The notes beneath the pieces were generated by a model. The model searched no databases, was not told the origin of the DNA, and was given only the letters and a program-made list of their open reading frames with translations. From Pseudomonadota bacterium (GTDB taxonomy: Bacteria; Pseudomonadota; Gammaproteobacteria; Burkholderiales; Burkholderiaceae_C): 28,345 nucleotides of DNA. Positions 1 to 7,386 of this stretch are shown here, one piece after another. Location of the stretch: positions 1 through 28,345 of the forward strand of contig JAEZWW010000055.1 in assembly GCA_023442945.1 (NCBI GenBank), in the 5' to 3' direction. Position 1 is the first letter of the stretch; the number at the start of each line of letters is the position of its first letter. The translations under genes were made by a program, and so were the position numbers.

Positions 1-35
1 TCATAGGTGAGTCTGGCATTCTTGTGGGTGTTCAT
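1..35 (-). CDS. IS481-family transposase, N-terminal fragment cut by the window edge
   Basis: Eleven complete codons are visible, reading MNTHKNARLTY, and the frame continues out of the window. IS481-type transposases typically begin with MNTHK-ARLT, ahead of a helix-turn-helix and then a DDE integrase core; neither is visible here. The start ATG is preceded on the minus strand by a purine/G-rich GGATTCCCCCCGG stretch rather than a clear Shine-Dalgarno sequence. Whether the copy is intact cannot be judged from this fragment. Confidence 0.75.
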   Translation of the reverse strand, partial: MNTHKNARLTY

Positions 36-120
36 CCGGGGGGAATCCTCTGAGATGCTGAAGCGTCGTAACTCCAGTCTCCCAGACCCTCTCGGGTGAA
101 CAACCTATTGAGACACAACA
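1..120 (-). mobile_element. IS481-family insertion sequence, 5' (transposase-start) end, partial
   Basis: Read on the minus strand, the element starts TGTTGTGTCTCAATAGG, runs through a short leader and reaches a transposase start codon at 35. The leader resembles the left end of Bordetella IS481 as I remember it (a CAATAGGTTGT block, then a GGATGAACACCCA start region). The outer boundary is placed at 120 because the next bases, 121-126, are GCTAGC, which fits the NCTAGN target known for IS481. The other end and the second target copy lie outside the window. Family assignment is by recalled similarity, not by a search. Confidence 0.8.
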
Positions 121-140
121 GCTAGCGGGCTTTTTTATTT
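121..140 (+). terminator. Right half of a terminator palindrome split by the IS
   Basis: GCTAGCGGGC followed by TTTTTTATTT reads as the second arm and U-tract of an intrinsic terminator. The perfect palindrome GCCCGCTAGCGGGC would be restored if the left arm lay beyond the other end of the insertion sequence. The CTAG core is both the palindrome centre and the expected IS481 target. It probably served the gene left of the window and perhaps also the leftward gene ending at 223. Confidence 0.5.
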
Positions 141-222
141 GAAACCAGGACCCTCGCCCTCCGCCTGGGCGCTGTGCCGCGCCCAGGCGCACGTCGGGCG
201 GTGCGAGCCTGCCCGTCGCGCC

Positions 223-924
223 TCAGTCGCCGCCGCCAGCCGCCGCCAGCTGCCGCTGCAAGCGCGCTTGCAGCGCAGGGTCCAGTTGGAGGCGTTTGGC
301 CAACTCGTCCAGGTAGGCCCGTTCCATGAAGCTCTGATCGTCCGCGACCAGCAGGCTGGCCAGGTACATCTCGGCCGCCAGCTCGGGCGTGGTGGCGGCG
401 CGGGCGACTTCGGCGGGGTCGAGCGGCTTTTCCAGCTCGGCGTGCAACCACTGCTGCACATCGGTCGGCACGCCTTGACGGGCGACTTCGCCTTCGATCA
501 GTTCGCGTTCGCGCGCGTCGATGTGGCCGTCGGCCTTGGCGGCGGCGACGATGGCCTGCAGGATGGCGGCGCTGTGCGCGTCGGCCTGGGGCGCGGGCAG
601 GCGGTCGACGGTCTGCGGCGCGGCCGGCATGGGCTGGGCGGCGGGCGCCTGGCCGGCCGTGCCCTGCTGCTGGCGCTGGTACTCACCGTAGGTGTTGTAG
701 ACCATCATGCCCAGCGCGGCCAGGCCGCCATAGCTGGCCAGCTTGCGCGCTTTCTTGTTCTTGCCCAGCAGCAGGCCGAGCGCGCCACCCGTGAGCGTGC
801 CGCGCCCGAAGTCGCTGTTGATCGCGCCGCCGATGCCGCTGCCGCGGTTGCCCTGATTGGCGCCGCTGACGGTGGCGCCGGCGGATTTGAGCAGGTGGTC
901 CAGAAAGCCGGTGATGTTGTTCAT
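223..924 (-). CDS. YebE-like DUF533 / TerB-like inner-membrane protein
   Basis: A 233-residue protein of the DUF533 family, related to E. coli YebE; the biochemical role is unknown. The N-terminal third is Gly/Ala-rich with a hydrophobic stretch (about residues 40-75) containing GGALGLLLGKNKKARK and GGLAALGMMVYNTYG, probably one membrane segment. A Pro/Ala/Gln linker follows. The C-terminal ~110 residues are a helical TerB-like domain (AILQAIVAAAKADGHIDARE, then an LVADDQSFMERAYLDELAKRL block), matching the acidic-helix pattern of tellurite-resistance TerB folds. The start at 924 (MNNITGF) is chosen over an upstream in-frame ATG because family members begin with a similar short amphipathic helix. 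It is separated from the GMC gene by a repeat copy, so it is probably its own transcription unit. Confidence 0.8.
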   Translation of the reverse strand: MNNITGFLDHLLKSAGATVSGANQGNRGSGIGGAINSDFGRGTLTGGALGLLLGKNKKARKLASYGGLAALGMMVYNTYGEYQRQQQGTAGQAPAAQPMPAAPQTVDRLPAPQADAHSAAILQAIVAAAKADGHIDARERELIEGEVARQGVPTDVQQWLHAELEKPLDPAEVARAATTPELAAEMYLASLLVADDQSFMERAYLDELAKRLQLDPALQARLQRQLAAAGGGD

Positions 925-1023
925 GGGCGATGCGGTGCAGGAGTGGAAACCTTGCACATGGCGCCCGATGCGGCGATCTCAACCGCCGTGCGTCGCGCGA
1001 TGCCTCGCACGGCGACTATCAAT

Positions 1024-1078
1024 TCAGTAGCTGCCCGCGCAGATGGTTCTAGGGCCAGCGGCCTGTTTTTCTAAAATT
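1024..1078 (+). repeat. Interspersed ~55 bp repeat, copy R1
   Basis: Carries the shared blocks TAGCTGCCCGCGCAGATGG and TAGGGCCAGCGGCC followed by T-rich then AAAA sequence, as in the other copies. It lies in the gap between the DUF533 gene start and the GMC oxidoreductase stop, with its tail toward the latter's 3' end. Confidence 0.8.
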
Positions 1079-1125
1079 CAGGGTCAACCAAAGTGCAAGC
1101 GAATGCGTCGGTGGCTTGGGCGCCC

Positions 1126-2826
1126 TCAGCCGCCGACGATCCAGCGCGCCGCCTTCTCGGCCATCATCAGCGTCGGGCTGTTGGTGTTGCCACTGGTGAT
1201 GGTGGGCATGGCGCCCGCGTCCACCACGCGCAGGCCGGCGATGGTGCCGCCGGCGCCATCGCGCGCTTGCAGACGCGGGGTCAGCACGGCCATGGGATCG
1301 TCGTCGCGGCCCATCTTGGTGGTGCCAACGGGGTGGAAGATGGTGCTGGCGATATCGCCGGCCAGGCGCGCCAACTCTTCGTCGGTCTGGTACTGCACGC
1401 CGGGCTTGAATTCTTCCGGCTGGAAGCGCGCCATGGCGGGCTGCGCCATGATGCGCCGCGTGACGCGCAGGCTGTCGGCGGCGACGCGGCGGTCGTCGTC
1501 GGTGGCCAGGTAATTCGGCGCGATGGCGGGCGCGTCCTGGTAGCGCGCGCTTTTGATCTGCACGGTGCCGCGGCTGCTGGGGTTGAGGTTGCAGACGCTG
1601 GCGGTGATGGCCGGGAAGCTGTGCAGGGGCGAGCCGAACGCGTCCAGGCTGAGCGGCTGCACGTGGTACTGGATGTTGGGCCAGGCACGGTCGTCCGACG
1701 AGCGCGTGAAGGCGCCCAACTGGCTGGGCGCCATGCTCATCGGCCCGGTGCGACGCAACAGGTATTCCAAACCGATGCTGGCCTTGCCCCAGGGCGTGGA
1801 CGCCAGCCGGTTGAGGGTGCGCGCGCCCTGCACTTTGTAGACGCTGCGGATCTGCAAATGGTCTTGCAGATTGGCGCCCACGCCGGGCACATCGGCCAGC
1901 ACGTCGATGCCGTGCTGCTGCAGCAACGCCGCCGGGCCGACGCCCGACAGCTGCAGCAACTGCGGGCTGCCGATGCTGCCGCTGCTGAGCACCACTTCAC
2001 CGCCGGGCGCCAGGCGCGCCTGCAGGCGTTCCTGCCCGTCCCACACTTCGACACCGGTGCAGCGCAGGGCGCCGCCGTCGTGCGCATCGCGCTCGATCAG
2101 CAGGCGCGTGGCCTGCGCCATGGTCCACAGCTCGAAGTTGGTGCGCGCGTAGCAGGTGGGGCGCAGAAAGGCCTTGGCGGTGTTCCAGCGCCAGCCGTTT
2201 TTCTGGTTGACCTCGAAGTAACCCACGCCTTCGTTGCTGCCGCGGTTGAAGTCGTCGGTGGCGGGGATGCCGGCTTCGACGGCGGCCTCGGCAAACGCGT
2301 CCAGCACTTCCCAGCGCAGACGCTGCTTGTCGACGCGCCATTCGCCGCCGTGGCCGTGGAAGTTGTTGAATTCAGATGAAACCGGGCTCTGGCCCTGGTC
2401 GGCATTGCGCGATCCGCTATCACCTTTGTAGTGATCTTCATGTGCCTTGAAGTCAGGCAGGCAGTTGTCCCAGCGCCAGGCGTCGTCGCCCGTCAGCGCG
2501 GCCCACTGGTCGTAATCACGCGATTGGCCGCGCATGTAAATCATGCCGTTGATGCTGCTGCAGCCGCCCAATGTCTTGCCGCGCGGGTACAGCAGGCTGC
2601 GGCCATTCAGGCCGGCGGCGGGCTCGGTCTTGAAGCGCCAGTCGGCGCGCGGGTTGTCGATGCAGTACAGGTAGCCCACCGGCACGTGGATCCAGTGGTA
2701 GTCGTCCTTGCGGCCGGCCTCCAGCAGCAGCACGCGCTTGCTCTTGTCGCGCGACAGGCGGTTGGCCAGCAGGCAACCGGCGGTGCCGGCGCCGACCACG
2801 ATGTAGTCAAAGACCAGCTCAGACAT
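1126..2826 (-). CDS. GMC-family FAD-dependent oxidoreductase (choline/alcohol dehydrogenase-like)
   Basis: A 566-residue flavoprotein of the glucose-methanol-choline family, oxidising an alcohol to an aldehyde; the substrate cannot be read from sequence. The FAD-binding Rossmann motif VVGAGTAGC is at residues 10-18 and the first GMC signature (PRGKTLGGCSSINGMIYMRG) near 80-100. Near the C-terminus the catalytic pair appears as His498 (STIFHPVGTTKMG) and Asn549 (SGNTNSPTLM); Asn at the second position is normal in the choline-dehydrogenase/AlkJ branch. No signal peptide is visible, so it is likely cytoplasmic or membrane-associated. AAGG lies 8 nt before the ATG. No betaine-synthesis gene (betB, betI) is adjacent, so calling it betA would be unsafe. 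Confidence 0.88.
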   Translation of the reverse strand: MSELVFDYIVVGAGTAGCLLANRLSRDKSKRVLLLEAGRKDDYHWIHVPVGYLYCIDNPRADWRFKTEPAAGLNGRSLLYPRGKTLGGCSSINGMIYMRGQSRDYDQWAALTGDDAWRWDNCLPDFKAHEDHYKGDSGSRNADQGQSPVSSEFNNFHGHGGEWRVDKQRLRWEVLDAFAEAAVEAGIPATDDFNRGSNEGVGYFEVNQKNGWRWNTAKAFLRPTCYARTNFELWTMAQATRLLIERDAHDGGALRCTGVEVWDGQERLQARLAPGGEVVLSSGSIGSPQLLQLSGVGPAALLQQHGIDVLADVPGVGANLQDHLQIRSVYKVQGARTLNRLASTPWGKASIGLEYLLRRTGPMSMAPSQLGAFTRSSDDRAWPNIQYHVQPLSLDAFGSPLHSFPAITASVCNLNPSSRGTVQIKSARYQDAPAIAPNYLATDDDRRVAADSLRVTRRIMAQPAMARFQPEEFKPGVQYQTDEELARLAGDIASTIFHPVGTTKMGRDDDPMAVLTPRLQARDGAGGTIAGLRVVDAGAMPTITSGNTNSPTLMMAEKAARWIVGG

Positions 2827-2963
2827 GGCGGTCGCCTTGCGTTGGCGGGGACGTGTCGCGGGCCGCGCACGTCGTCATCGTTTTGTCACATTTCTGTCTC
2901 AAAGTGGCACCAACAAGAAGAAGTAGATCAGAACAACAACAAGAAGAGAAAGGAGAAGGCAGC

Positions 2964-3378
2964 ATGCCACAACTGACCCGCCGCCCCCGCGCCCAGCGCG
3001 ACAGGCTGCAACCCGCCAACCGCCATCGGGGCAACCCCCACGCGGCGACGGTGCAAGCCCCATCCCCCGCCGCCGCGCGCCTGGCCGCCTGCCCACTGTG
3101 GCAGCGCCTGGCCACCCACCCGTGGGACGACCCGCGCGACGGCCACCCCTTCAGCGCCCGCCTGCGTCGGGCCCAACGACCCGCGTATGCCGATCAGTCT
3201 GGCGCTGCTGGGCCTGGGTGCGCTGGGTGCCAGCCTCGCACCGCTGCACGACACCCTGGTCTTGCTGGACCCGCGCCGCCTGGGTGGCAGCGGTTGCTCG
3301 GGCGGATCGGGTGGCTGTGGCAGCAGCGGCGGTGGAGGAGATGGCGGCGGTGGTTGCGGCGGCTGCGGTGGCGATTGA
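2964..3378 (+). pseudogene. Remnant of a TIGR04222-like Gly/Cys-rich membrane protein gene
   Basis: A good ribosome site (AGGAG at 2951-2955) precedes ATG 2964. The frame encodes a basic N-terminus, then LWQRLATHPWDDPRDGHPFS, resembling the N-terminal 'W-Q-R-I-DDP-FSARLARE' segment of large membrane proteins ending in Gly/Cys repeats. About 75 codons in, this similarity stops. A different frame then encodes a hydrophobic helix (ISLALLGLGALGASL, from 3190) and a tail of Gly, Ser and Cys ending CGGCGGD at the TGA of 3376-3378, which is how such proteins normally end. The middle of the protein is missing and the ends are out of frame, which fits an internal deletion. The alternative is a standalone 63-residue protein from ATG 3187, but that start has no ribosome site. 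Confidence 0.5.
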
Positions 3379-3440
3379 GTGGTACAGGCGTACGCCGTCC
3401 GAGTGAAGGCGCCATTGGCTGACCATGCAGCACCATTGCG

Positions 3441-3472
3441 CCGCCGAGCCGCCGAGCCGCCGAGCCGCCGAG
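3441..3472. repeat. Four tandem copies of an 8 bp unit (CCGCCGAG)
   Basis: The unit repeats exactly four times and is followed by CCGCGG. It lies in the 207 bp non-coding gap between the decayed Gly/Cys-rich gene and the secreted-protein gene. Such tracts are prone to slippage; it is over 100 bp from the next start codon, so a phase-variation role is not indicated. Confidence 0.85.
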
Positions 3473-3585
3473 CCGCGGGCATTTACGAGCGCTGGCGCCT
3501 GTCCACCTTAGAGTGCACGGTTTGAAACAGCGCTGCCACGTGGCTGGTGAATAATTCTTAGGTTCTAATTTTTGATCACTCTGCC

Positions 3586-4245
3586 ATGCGTTTGTCTTCG
3601 CCCGTCCTTCTTGCCCTGCTGGCGGCTGCTGCTTTCGGTACTGTTCAGGCGGCCCAACCGGTGCCCGCCGCGGCGGTGTTCCTCGACGAGGCACAGACCG
3701 TGCCCCTGCGCAACGGCAGCGCTGCCATCTACCAGGACAGCAGGGGCCGTGCCAAGGCCGCCGACGCTGTCTGCTTGCAACAAGCCAGCGGGCGCGTGGT
3801 GGCCGGATCACCGAAGGCCTGCCCGCGCGGAGCGAGCCCCGGTTACGTCGATCGCGCCAGCGGCCGCGTCGCATCCAAAGACCACGGTCTGAGCGAATTC
3901 ACGACCTACCGCTTGGCCGCCGCGATTCCGGCACCTTCCCTCGACTTCAAAACCGCGGACGGCACACCGCACACCGCCGTGATCGTCGTCATGGACGGCG
4001 CTGGCAGCGGCACGTTTTATTCGCTCGGCGTGGTGTCCGGCGCTGCCGATGGCAAGCAAGGTTCACAGTTGGTGCCGCTGGGTGACCGGGTCATTCCGTA
4101 CTGGATGGAATTTGATCCGCACCAGGGCGCCTTGAGCATTTCGTACCTCGACCGCACGGAAAGCGCGTCGATGATGGCCGAGCCCACGGTGCGCAAACAC
4201 CGGCGCTTTCGCGTTGAGGGACGCAAGCTGGTCGAGTTGCGCTGA
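3586..4245 (+). CDS. Uncharacterised secreted protein
   Basis: 219 residues with a classical signal peptide: MRLSS, a hydrophobic core (PVLLALLAAAAFGTV) and a probable cleavage after QA near residue 23. The mature part has no domain I recognise. It contains two Cys (in DAVCLQQ and KACPRG) about 16 residues apart that could form a disulfide, and a later mostly beta-like region (HTAVIVVMDGAGSGTFYSLG, then WMEFDPHQGALSISYLDRTE) ending KLVELR. It is probably periplasmic. It stands alone: the upstream neighbour is decayed and argG starts 250 bp downstream. The upstream region is AT-rich (AATAATTCTTAGGTTCTAATTT), consistent with a promoter, but no strong Shine-Dalgarno site is visible. The coding call rests on length, signal peptide and codon pattern. 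Confidence 0.75.
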   Translation: MRLSSPVLLALLAAAAFGTVQAAQPVPAAAVFLDEAQTVPLRNGSAAIYQDSRGRAKAADAVCLQQASGRVVAGSPKACPRGASPGYVDRASGRVASKDHGLSEFTTYRLAAAIPAPSLDFKTADGTPHTAVIVVMDGAGSGTFYSLGVVSGAADGKQGSQLVPLGDRVIPYWMEFDPHQGALSISYLDRTESASMMAEPTVRKHRRFRVEGRKLVELR

Positions 4246-4403
4246 CGCGCCGGAATGGCCGGCGAGGGCGCGTCTGACAATGCGCCGCCAGCGGCTCGGC
4301 GGAGACCACGCAAAGGCCTGCCTCCCCCGCGGACGGCCGTGCACAGCGGTTGGCCCGCCCTGCGCGGTGCATCCGCCGGTGGCGGCGAGCACAGACCTTC
4401 GCG

Positions 4404-4429
4404 CCAAATGGCCCGACCAAATGGCCCGA
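4404..4429. repeat. 13 bp perfect direct repeat upstream of argG
   Basis: CCAAATGGCCCGA occurs twice in immediate tandem, about 65 bp before the argG start codon. It may be an operator or a chance duplication. No other clear promoter element or ribosome site is seen in the 250 bp gap. Confidence 0.6.
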
Positions 4430-4495
4430 CAATAGGCGGTTTACCAACGCCCCGCGCCCACGCCACCGTGGGGGCGATTTCGCCCGTCGACCACC

Positions 4496-5842
4496 ATGTC
4501 CCACACCATCCTGCAATCGCTTCCCGCCGGCCAGAAGGTCGGCATCGCCTTCTCGGGCGGCCTGGACACCAGTGCCGCGCTGCTGTGGATGCGCCAGAAG
4601 GGCGCTGTGCCCTACGCCTACACCGCCAACCTGGGCCAGCCGGACGAGTCCGATTACGACGCCATCCCGCGCAAAGCGATGGAATACGGCGCCGAAAAAG
4701 CCTGCCTGGTGGATTGCCGCACGCAGCTGGCCAACGAAGGCATTGCTGCGTTGCAGTGCGGCGCCTTCCACATCCAGACCGCGGGCGTCACCTACTTCAA
4801 CACCACGCCGCTGGGGCGCGCCGTCACCGGCACCATGCTGGTGAACGCGATGAAGGAAGATGACGTCAACATCTGGGGCGATGGCAGCACGTTCAAGGGC
4901 AATGACATCGAGCGCTTCTACCGCTATGGCCTGCTGACCAACCCGTCGCTGAAGATCTACAAGCCCTGGCTGGACCAGCGCTTCATCGACGAGCTGGGCG
5001 GCCGCAAGGAAATGTCGGAATTCATGCAGAAGGCCGGTTTTGACTACAAGATGTCGACCGAAAAAGCCTATTCAACCGATTCCAACATGCTGGGCGCCAC
5101 CCACGAGGCCAAGGACCTGGAAGAGTTGAACAGCGGCATCCGCATCGTCAACCCGATCATGGGTGTGGCCTTCTGGAAGCCCGAGGTGGAGGTGAAGCCC
5201 GAGGAAGTGCGCGTGCGCTTTGAAGAAGGCCGCCCGGTGGCGCTGAACGGCAAGGAGATTGCCGACCCGGTCGAGCTGTTCCTGGAAGCCAACCGCATTG
5301 GCGGCCGCCACGGCCTGGGCATGAGCGACCAGATCGAGAACCGCATCATCGAAGCCAAAAGCCGCGGCATCTATGAAGCCCCGGGCATGGCGCTGCTGTT
5401 CATCGCCTATGAGCGCCTGCTGTCCGGCATCCACAACGAAGACACGATCGAGCAGTACCGCATCAACGGCCTGCGTCTGGGCCGCCTGCTGTACCAGGGC
5501 CGCTGGTTCGACCCCCAGGCCATCATGCTGCGCGAAACCGCCCAACGCTGGGTGGCCGGCGCGATCACCGGCGAAGTGACGCTGGAGCTGCGCCGCGGCA
5601 ACGACTATTCGATCCTCAACACCGAATCCGCCAACCTGACGTATGCGCCCGAGCGGCTGTCGATGGAAAAGGTGGAAAACGCGCCCTTCACGCCGCTGGA
5701 CCGCATCGGCCAGCTGACCATGCGCAACCTGGACATCACGGACACGCGCGGCAAACTGAGCGTGTACGCACGCACCGGCCTGCTGGAGCTGGGTGAAGGC
5801 TCGATGCTGCCGCAGCTGGGCTTGGAGCGCGATGGCCGCTGA
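4496..5842 (+). CDS. argG: Argininosuccinate synthase
   Basis: 448 residues, close to the 447 of the E. coli-type enzyme. It condenses citrulline and aspartate with ATP to argininosuccinate, the penultimate step of arginine synthesis, in the cytoplasm. The ATP-pyrophosphatase loop AFSGGLDTSAALLW is at about residues 18-31. Family-typical blocks follow: NLGQPDE, NTTPLGRAVTGTMLV, IWGDGSTFKGNDIERFYRYG, STDSNMLGATHEAKDLE and YERLLSGIHNEDTIEQYR. The length and motif set place it in the longer enterobacterial-type subfamily rather than the ~400-residue type. No other arg gene is adjacent. The start MSHTILQSLP matches the family N-terminus although no good Shine-Dalgarno sequence precedes it. Confidence 0.97.
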   Translation: MSHTILQSLPAGQKVGIAFSGGLDTSAALLWMRQKGAVPYAYTANLGQPDESDYDAIPRKAMEYGAEKACLVDCRTQLANEGIAALQCGAFHIQTAGVTYFNTTPLGRAVTGTMLVNAMKEDDVNIWGDGSTFKGNDIERFYRYGLLTNPSLKIYKPWLDQRFIDELGGRKEMSEFMQKAGFDYKMSTEKAYSTDSNMLGATHEAKDLEELNSGIRIVNPIMGVAFWKPEVEVKPEEVRVRFEEGRPVALNGKEIADPVELFLEANRIGGRHGLGMSDQIENRIIEAKSRGIYEAPGMALLFIAYERLLSGIHNEDTIEQYRINGLRLGRLLYQGRWFDPQAIMLRETAQRWVAGAITGEVTLELRRGNDYSILNTESANLTYAPERLSMEKVENAPFTPLDRIGQLTMRNLDITDTRGKLSVYARTGLLELGEGSMLPQLGLERDGR

Positions 5843-6104
5843 TTGGGACACAAATCGGGTGCAAAACGCCCGTCTTGCCTGGCTTTCGAACAGCTGCTGG
5901 GCGTCCAGGGATACAGCGCACCAGAGTTGTGCGCATCCTAGGGAACAACCCCAATTTATCCCCAGGCAACCCGGTGCTACATTTGAACAACTTGGTTGAC
6001 GCAGGCAGTGGGTGCGGTGACCGAGGGGCCGAGGAGACGAAAAAAGCGAGACCACCGCGACAGCAAGAATTCCAATCCAATCCGTCACAATTTTGGTTTT
6101 TGAA

Positions 6105-6136
6105 AGGGCACCTCCGGCCGGTGCCCTTTTTCTTTT
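6105..6136 (+). terminator. Strong rho-independent terminator
   Basis: Perfect 8 bp stem AGGGCACC / GGTGCCCT with a 7 nt loop, followed by TTTTTCTTTT. It faces rightward, 263 bp after the argG stop codon, so it ends either a long argG mRNA or an independent small transcript. Confidence 0.88.
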
Positions 6137-6369
6137 GGGGTGGCGATTGAGCCGTTGATCGTCCGACGGGCAAAAGTAAGCTTGGCGAAGGCGGCCCGCT
6201 GGGCGCCCCGTTGGCGTCGCCCGCGGCGACCGCGCCTCCTCGCCCCGTCGCCCCGTCGCCCAAGGCTCAGGGCGGAGATCGCGGCCCGCATCCGACGACG
6301 TCGCCCCCTGCGCGTCAGCGCGCGCGTCTGCGCACAGCACCCGGGCATCGCTGGGCGCATAATGTTGGT

Positions 6370-6425
6370 CGTTTTAGCCTCCAGCGCTTGCCACATCTGC
6401 GCAAGAAGCTCCTAATTTCATAGCT
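6370..6425 (-). repeat. Interspersed ~55 bp repeat, copy R2 (inverted, divergent)
   Basis: On the minus strand it reads AGCTTCTTGCGCAGATG, then AGCGCTGGAGGCTAAAACG, matching the other copies in the same order. It keeps the AAGCGCT-GGAGGC form that I recall as common in Comamonadaceae genomes. It ends 10 bp before the TSUP start codon, so it forms that gene's 5' leader. Confidence 0.65.
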
Positions 6426-6435
6426 TTTACGCCGT

Positions 6436-7203
6436 ATGGACCTGATTCTCGCCTCCCTGGCGTCGCTGCTGGCCGGTGGCATCGACTCGATCGTGGGCGG
6501 CGGCGGTCTGATCCTGGTGCCGGCGCTGTTCGCCATCTACCCCAGTGCGCCGCCGGCGACCCTGCTGGGCACGAACAAGTCCGCTTCGGTCTGGGGCACC
6601 ACCATCGCCACCTGGCAGTACAGCCGCCGCGTGCAGATGCGCTGGGGCGTGATGCTGCCCGCCGCGCTGGCGGCCCTGGTGGGCTCCTTCTTTGGGGCCT
6701 GGGTGGTCACGGTGATCAACCCCGACTTTCTGCGCCGCCTGTTGCCCTTTGTTCTGGTGGTGGTGCTGCTCTATACGCTGGCGAAGAAGGACATGGGGCG
6801 CGTCCACGCGCCGCGGTATGCGCCTGGCCGCGAGACCGCACTGGCCTGCCTGATTGGCGCCACCATCGGCTGGTACGACGGCTTCTTCGGCCCTGGCACG
6901 GGCAGCTTCTTCATCTTCCTGCTGGTGCGGGTGCTGGGCTACGACTTCCTGAACGCCTCGGCCTCGGCCAAGCTCCTGAACGTGGCGACCAACCTGGCGG
7001 CGATCGCCCTGTTCGCCATGAAGGGCCATGTGTGGTGGCACATTGGCTTGACCATGGCCGTCGCCAACGTGGTGGGCAGCCTGATCGGCACGCGCCTGGC
7101 ACTCAAACATGGCGCTGGCTTTGTCCGCGGTGTGTTCATCTTCGTGGTCTCGGTGCTGATCCTGAAGACGGGGTACGACGCCTTTCTGCGCACCGCGGCC
7201 TGA
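6436..7203 (+). CDS. TSUP-family transporter (TauE/SafE, YfcA-like)
   Basis: 255 residues with about 7-8 hydrophobic helices; predicted inner-membrane protein of the TauE/SafE (TSUP) family, whose members export or import sulfur- or carbon-containing organic anions. The substrate here cannot be inferred. Family marks are the internally repeated Gly-rich helices: GGIDSIVGGGGLILVPALF at residues 14-32 and TIGWYDGFFGPGTGSFFIF near 143-161, plus LLGTNKSASVWGTTIATW and SAKLLNVATNLAAI. This layout matches E. coli YfcA. The start MDLILASL is directly preceded by the repeat copy and has no obvious Shine-Dalgarno sequence. It is a single-gene unit. Confidence 0.9.
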   Translation: MDLILASLASLLAGGIDSIVGGGGLILVPALFAIYPSAPPATLLGTNKSASVWGTTIATWQYSRRVQMRWGVMLPAALAALVGSFFGAWVVTVINPDFLRRLLPFVLVVVLLYTLAKKDMGRVHAPRYAPGRETALACLIGATIGWYDGFFGPGTGSFFIFLLVRVLGYDFLNASASAKLLNVATNLAAIALFAMKGHVWWHIGLTMAVANVVGSLIGTRLALKHGAGFVRGVFIFVVSVLILKTGYDAFLRTAA

Positions 7204-7272
7204 TCCCCCGGCGCAGATAGACCCATTTCGGCCCGAATAAACGCAGTTGGACACCGTTGCACGTGGCCAATT

Positions 7273-7345
7273 CGCACAGCATGTGCGTCTTGCGCACAGC
7301 TTTGTACGGAAGTGTGACAAATAACCTATGCGAGTAACTGCATAG
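7273..7345 (+). promoter_or_regulatory. Possible operator region upstream of the cytochrome c peroxidase operon
   Basis: Two direct copies of CGCACAGC (7273-7280, 7293-7300) are spaced exactly 20 bp, about two helical turns. An inverted repeat CTATGC-N8-GCATAG (7326-7345) lies 41 bp before the chosen start codon. Both are candidate protein-binding sites for redox or peroxide control of the operon. No FNR or OxyR consensus is evident, so the regulator is unknown. Confidence 0.3.
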
Positions 7346-7386
7346 CGCCTTACGCTCGGCTGACATTGGCATCCCATGTCATCCAC

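Larger units (their letters stand above)
5843..6435. other. 593 bp non-coding interval between argG and the TSUP transporter gene
   Basis: No convincing gene is seen. Reading frames here are short, Arg/Pro-rich and lack ribosome sites. The first 260 bp lead into a strong intrinsic terminator, too far from the argG stop for a typical operon end, so a small RNA or a long 3' UTR could be present. TTATCC at about 5957 and TACATT at about 5979, 16 bp apart, are a weak candidate promoter for such an RNA. After the terminator, the sequence to about 6350 is GC-rich and featureless. An inverted repeat-family copy fills the last 60 bp. Confidence 0.5.

Noticed and set aside
3187..3378. A standalone 63-residue Gly/Cys-rich small protein
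   Set aside because: No ribosome site precedes ATG 3187, and the sequence looks like the C-terminal end of a larger membrane protein; kept as part of the pseudogene.
3441..3472. Four 8 bp repeats as a minimal CRISPR array or phase-variable tract
   Set aside because: Units are directly adjacent without spacers, and the tract is outside any gene and over 100 bp from the next start codon.
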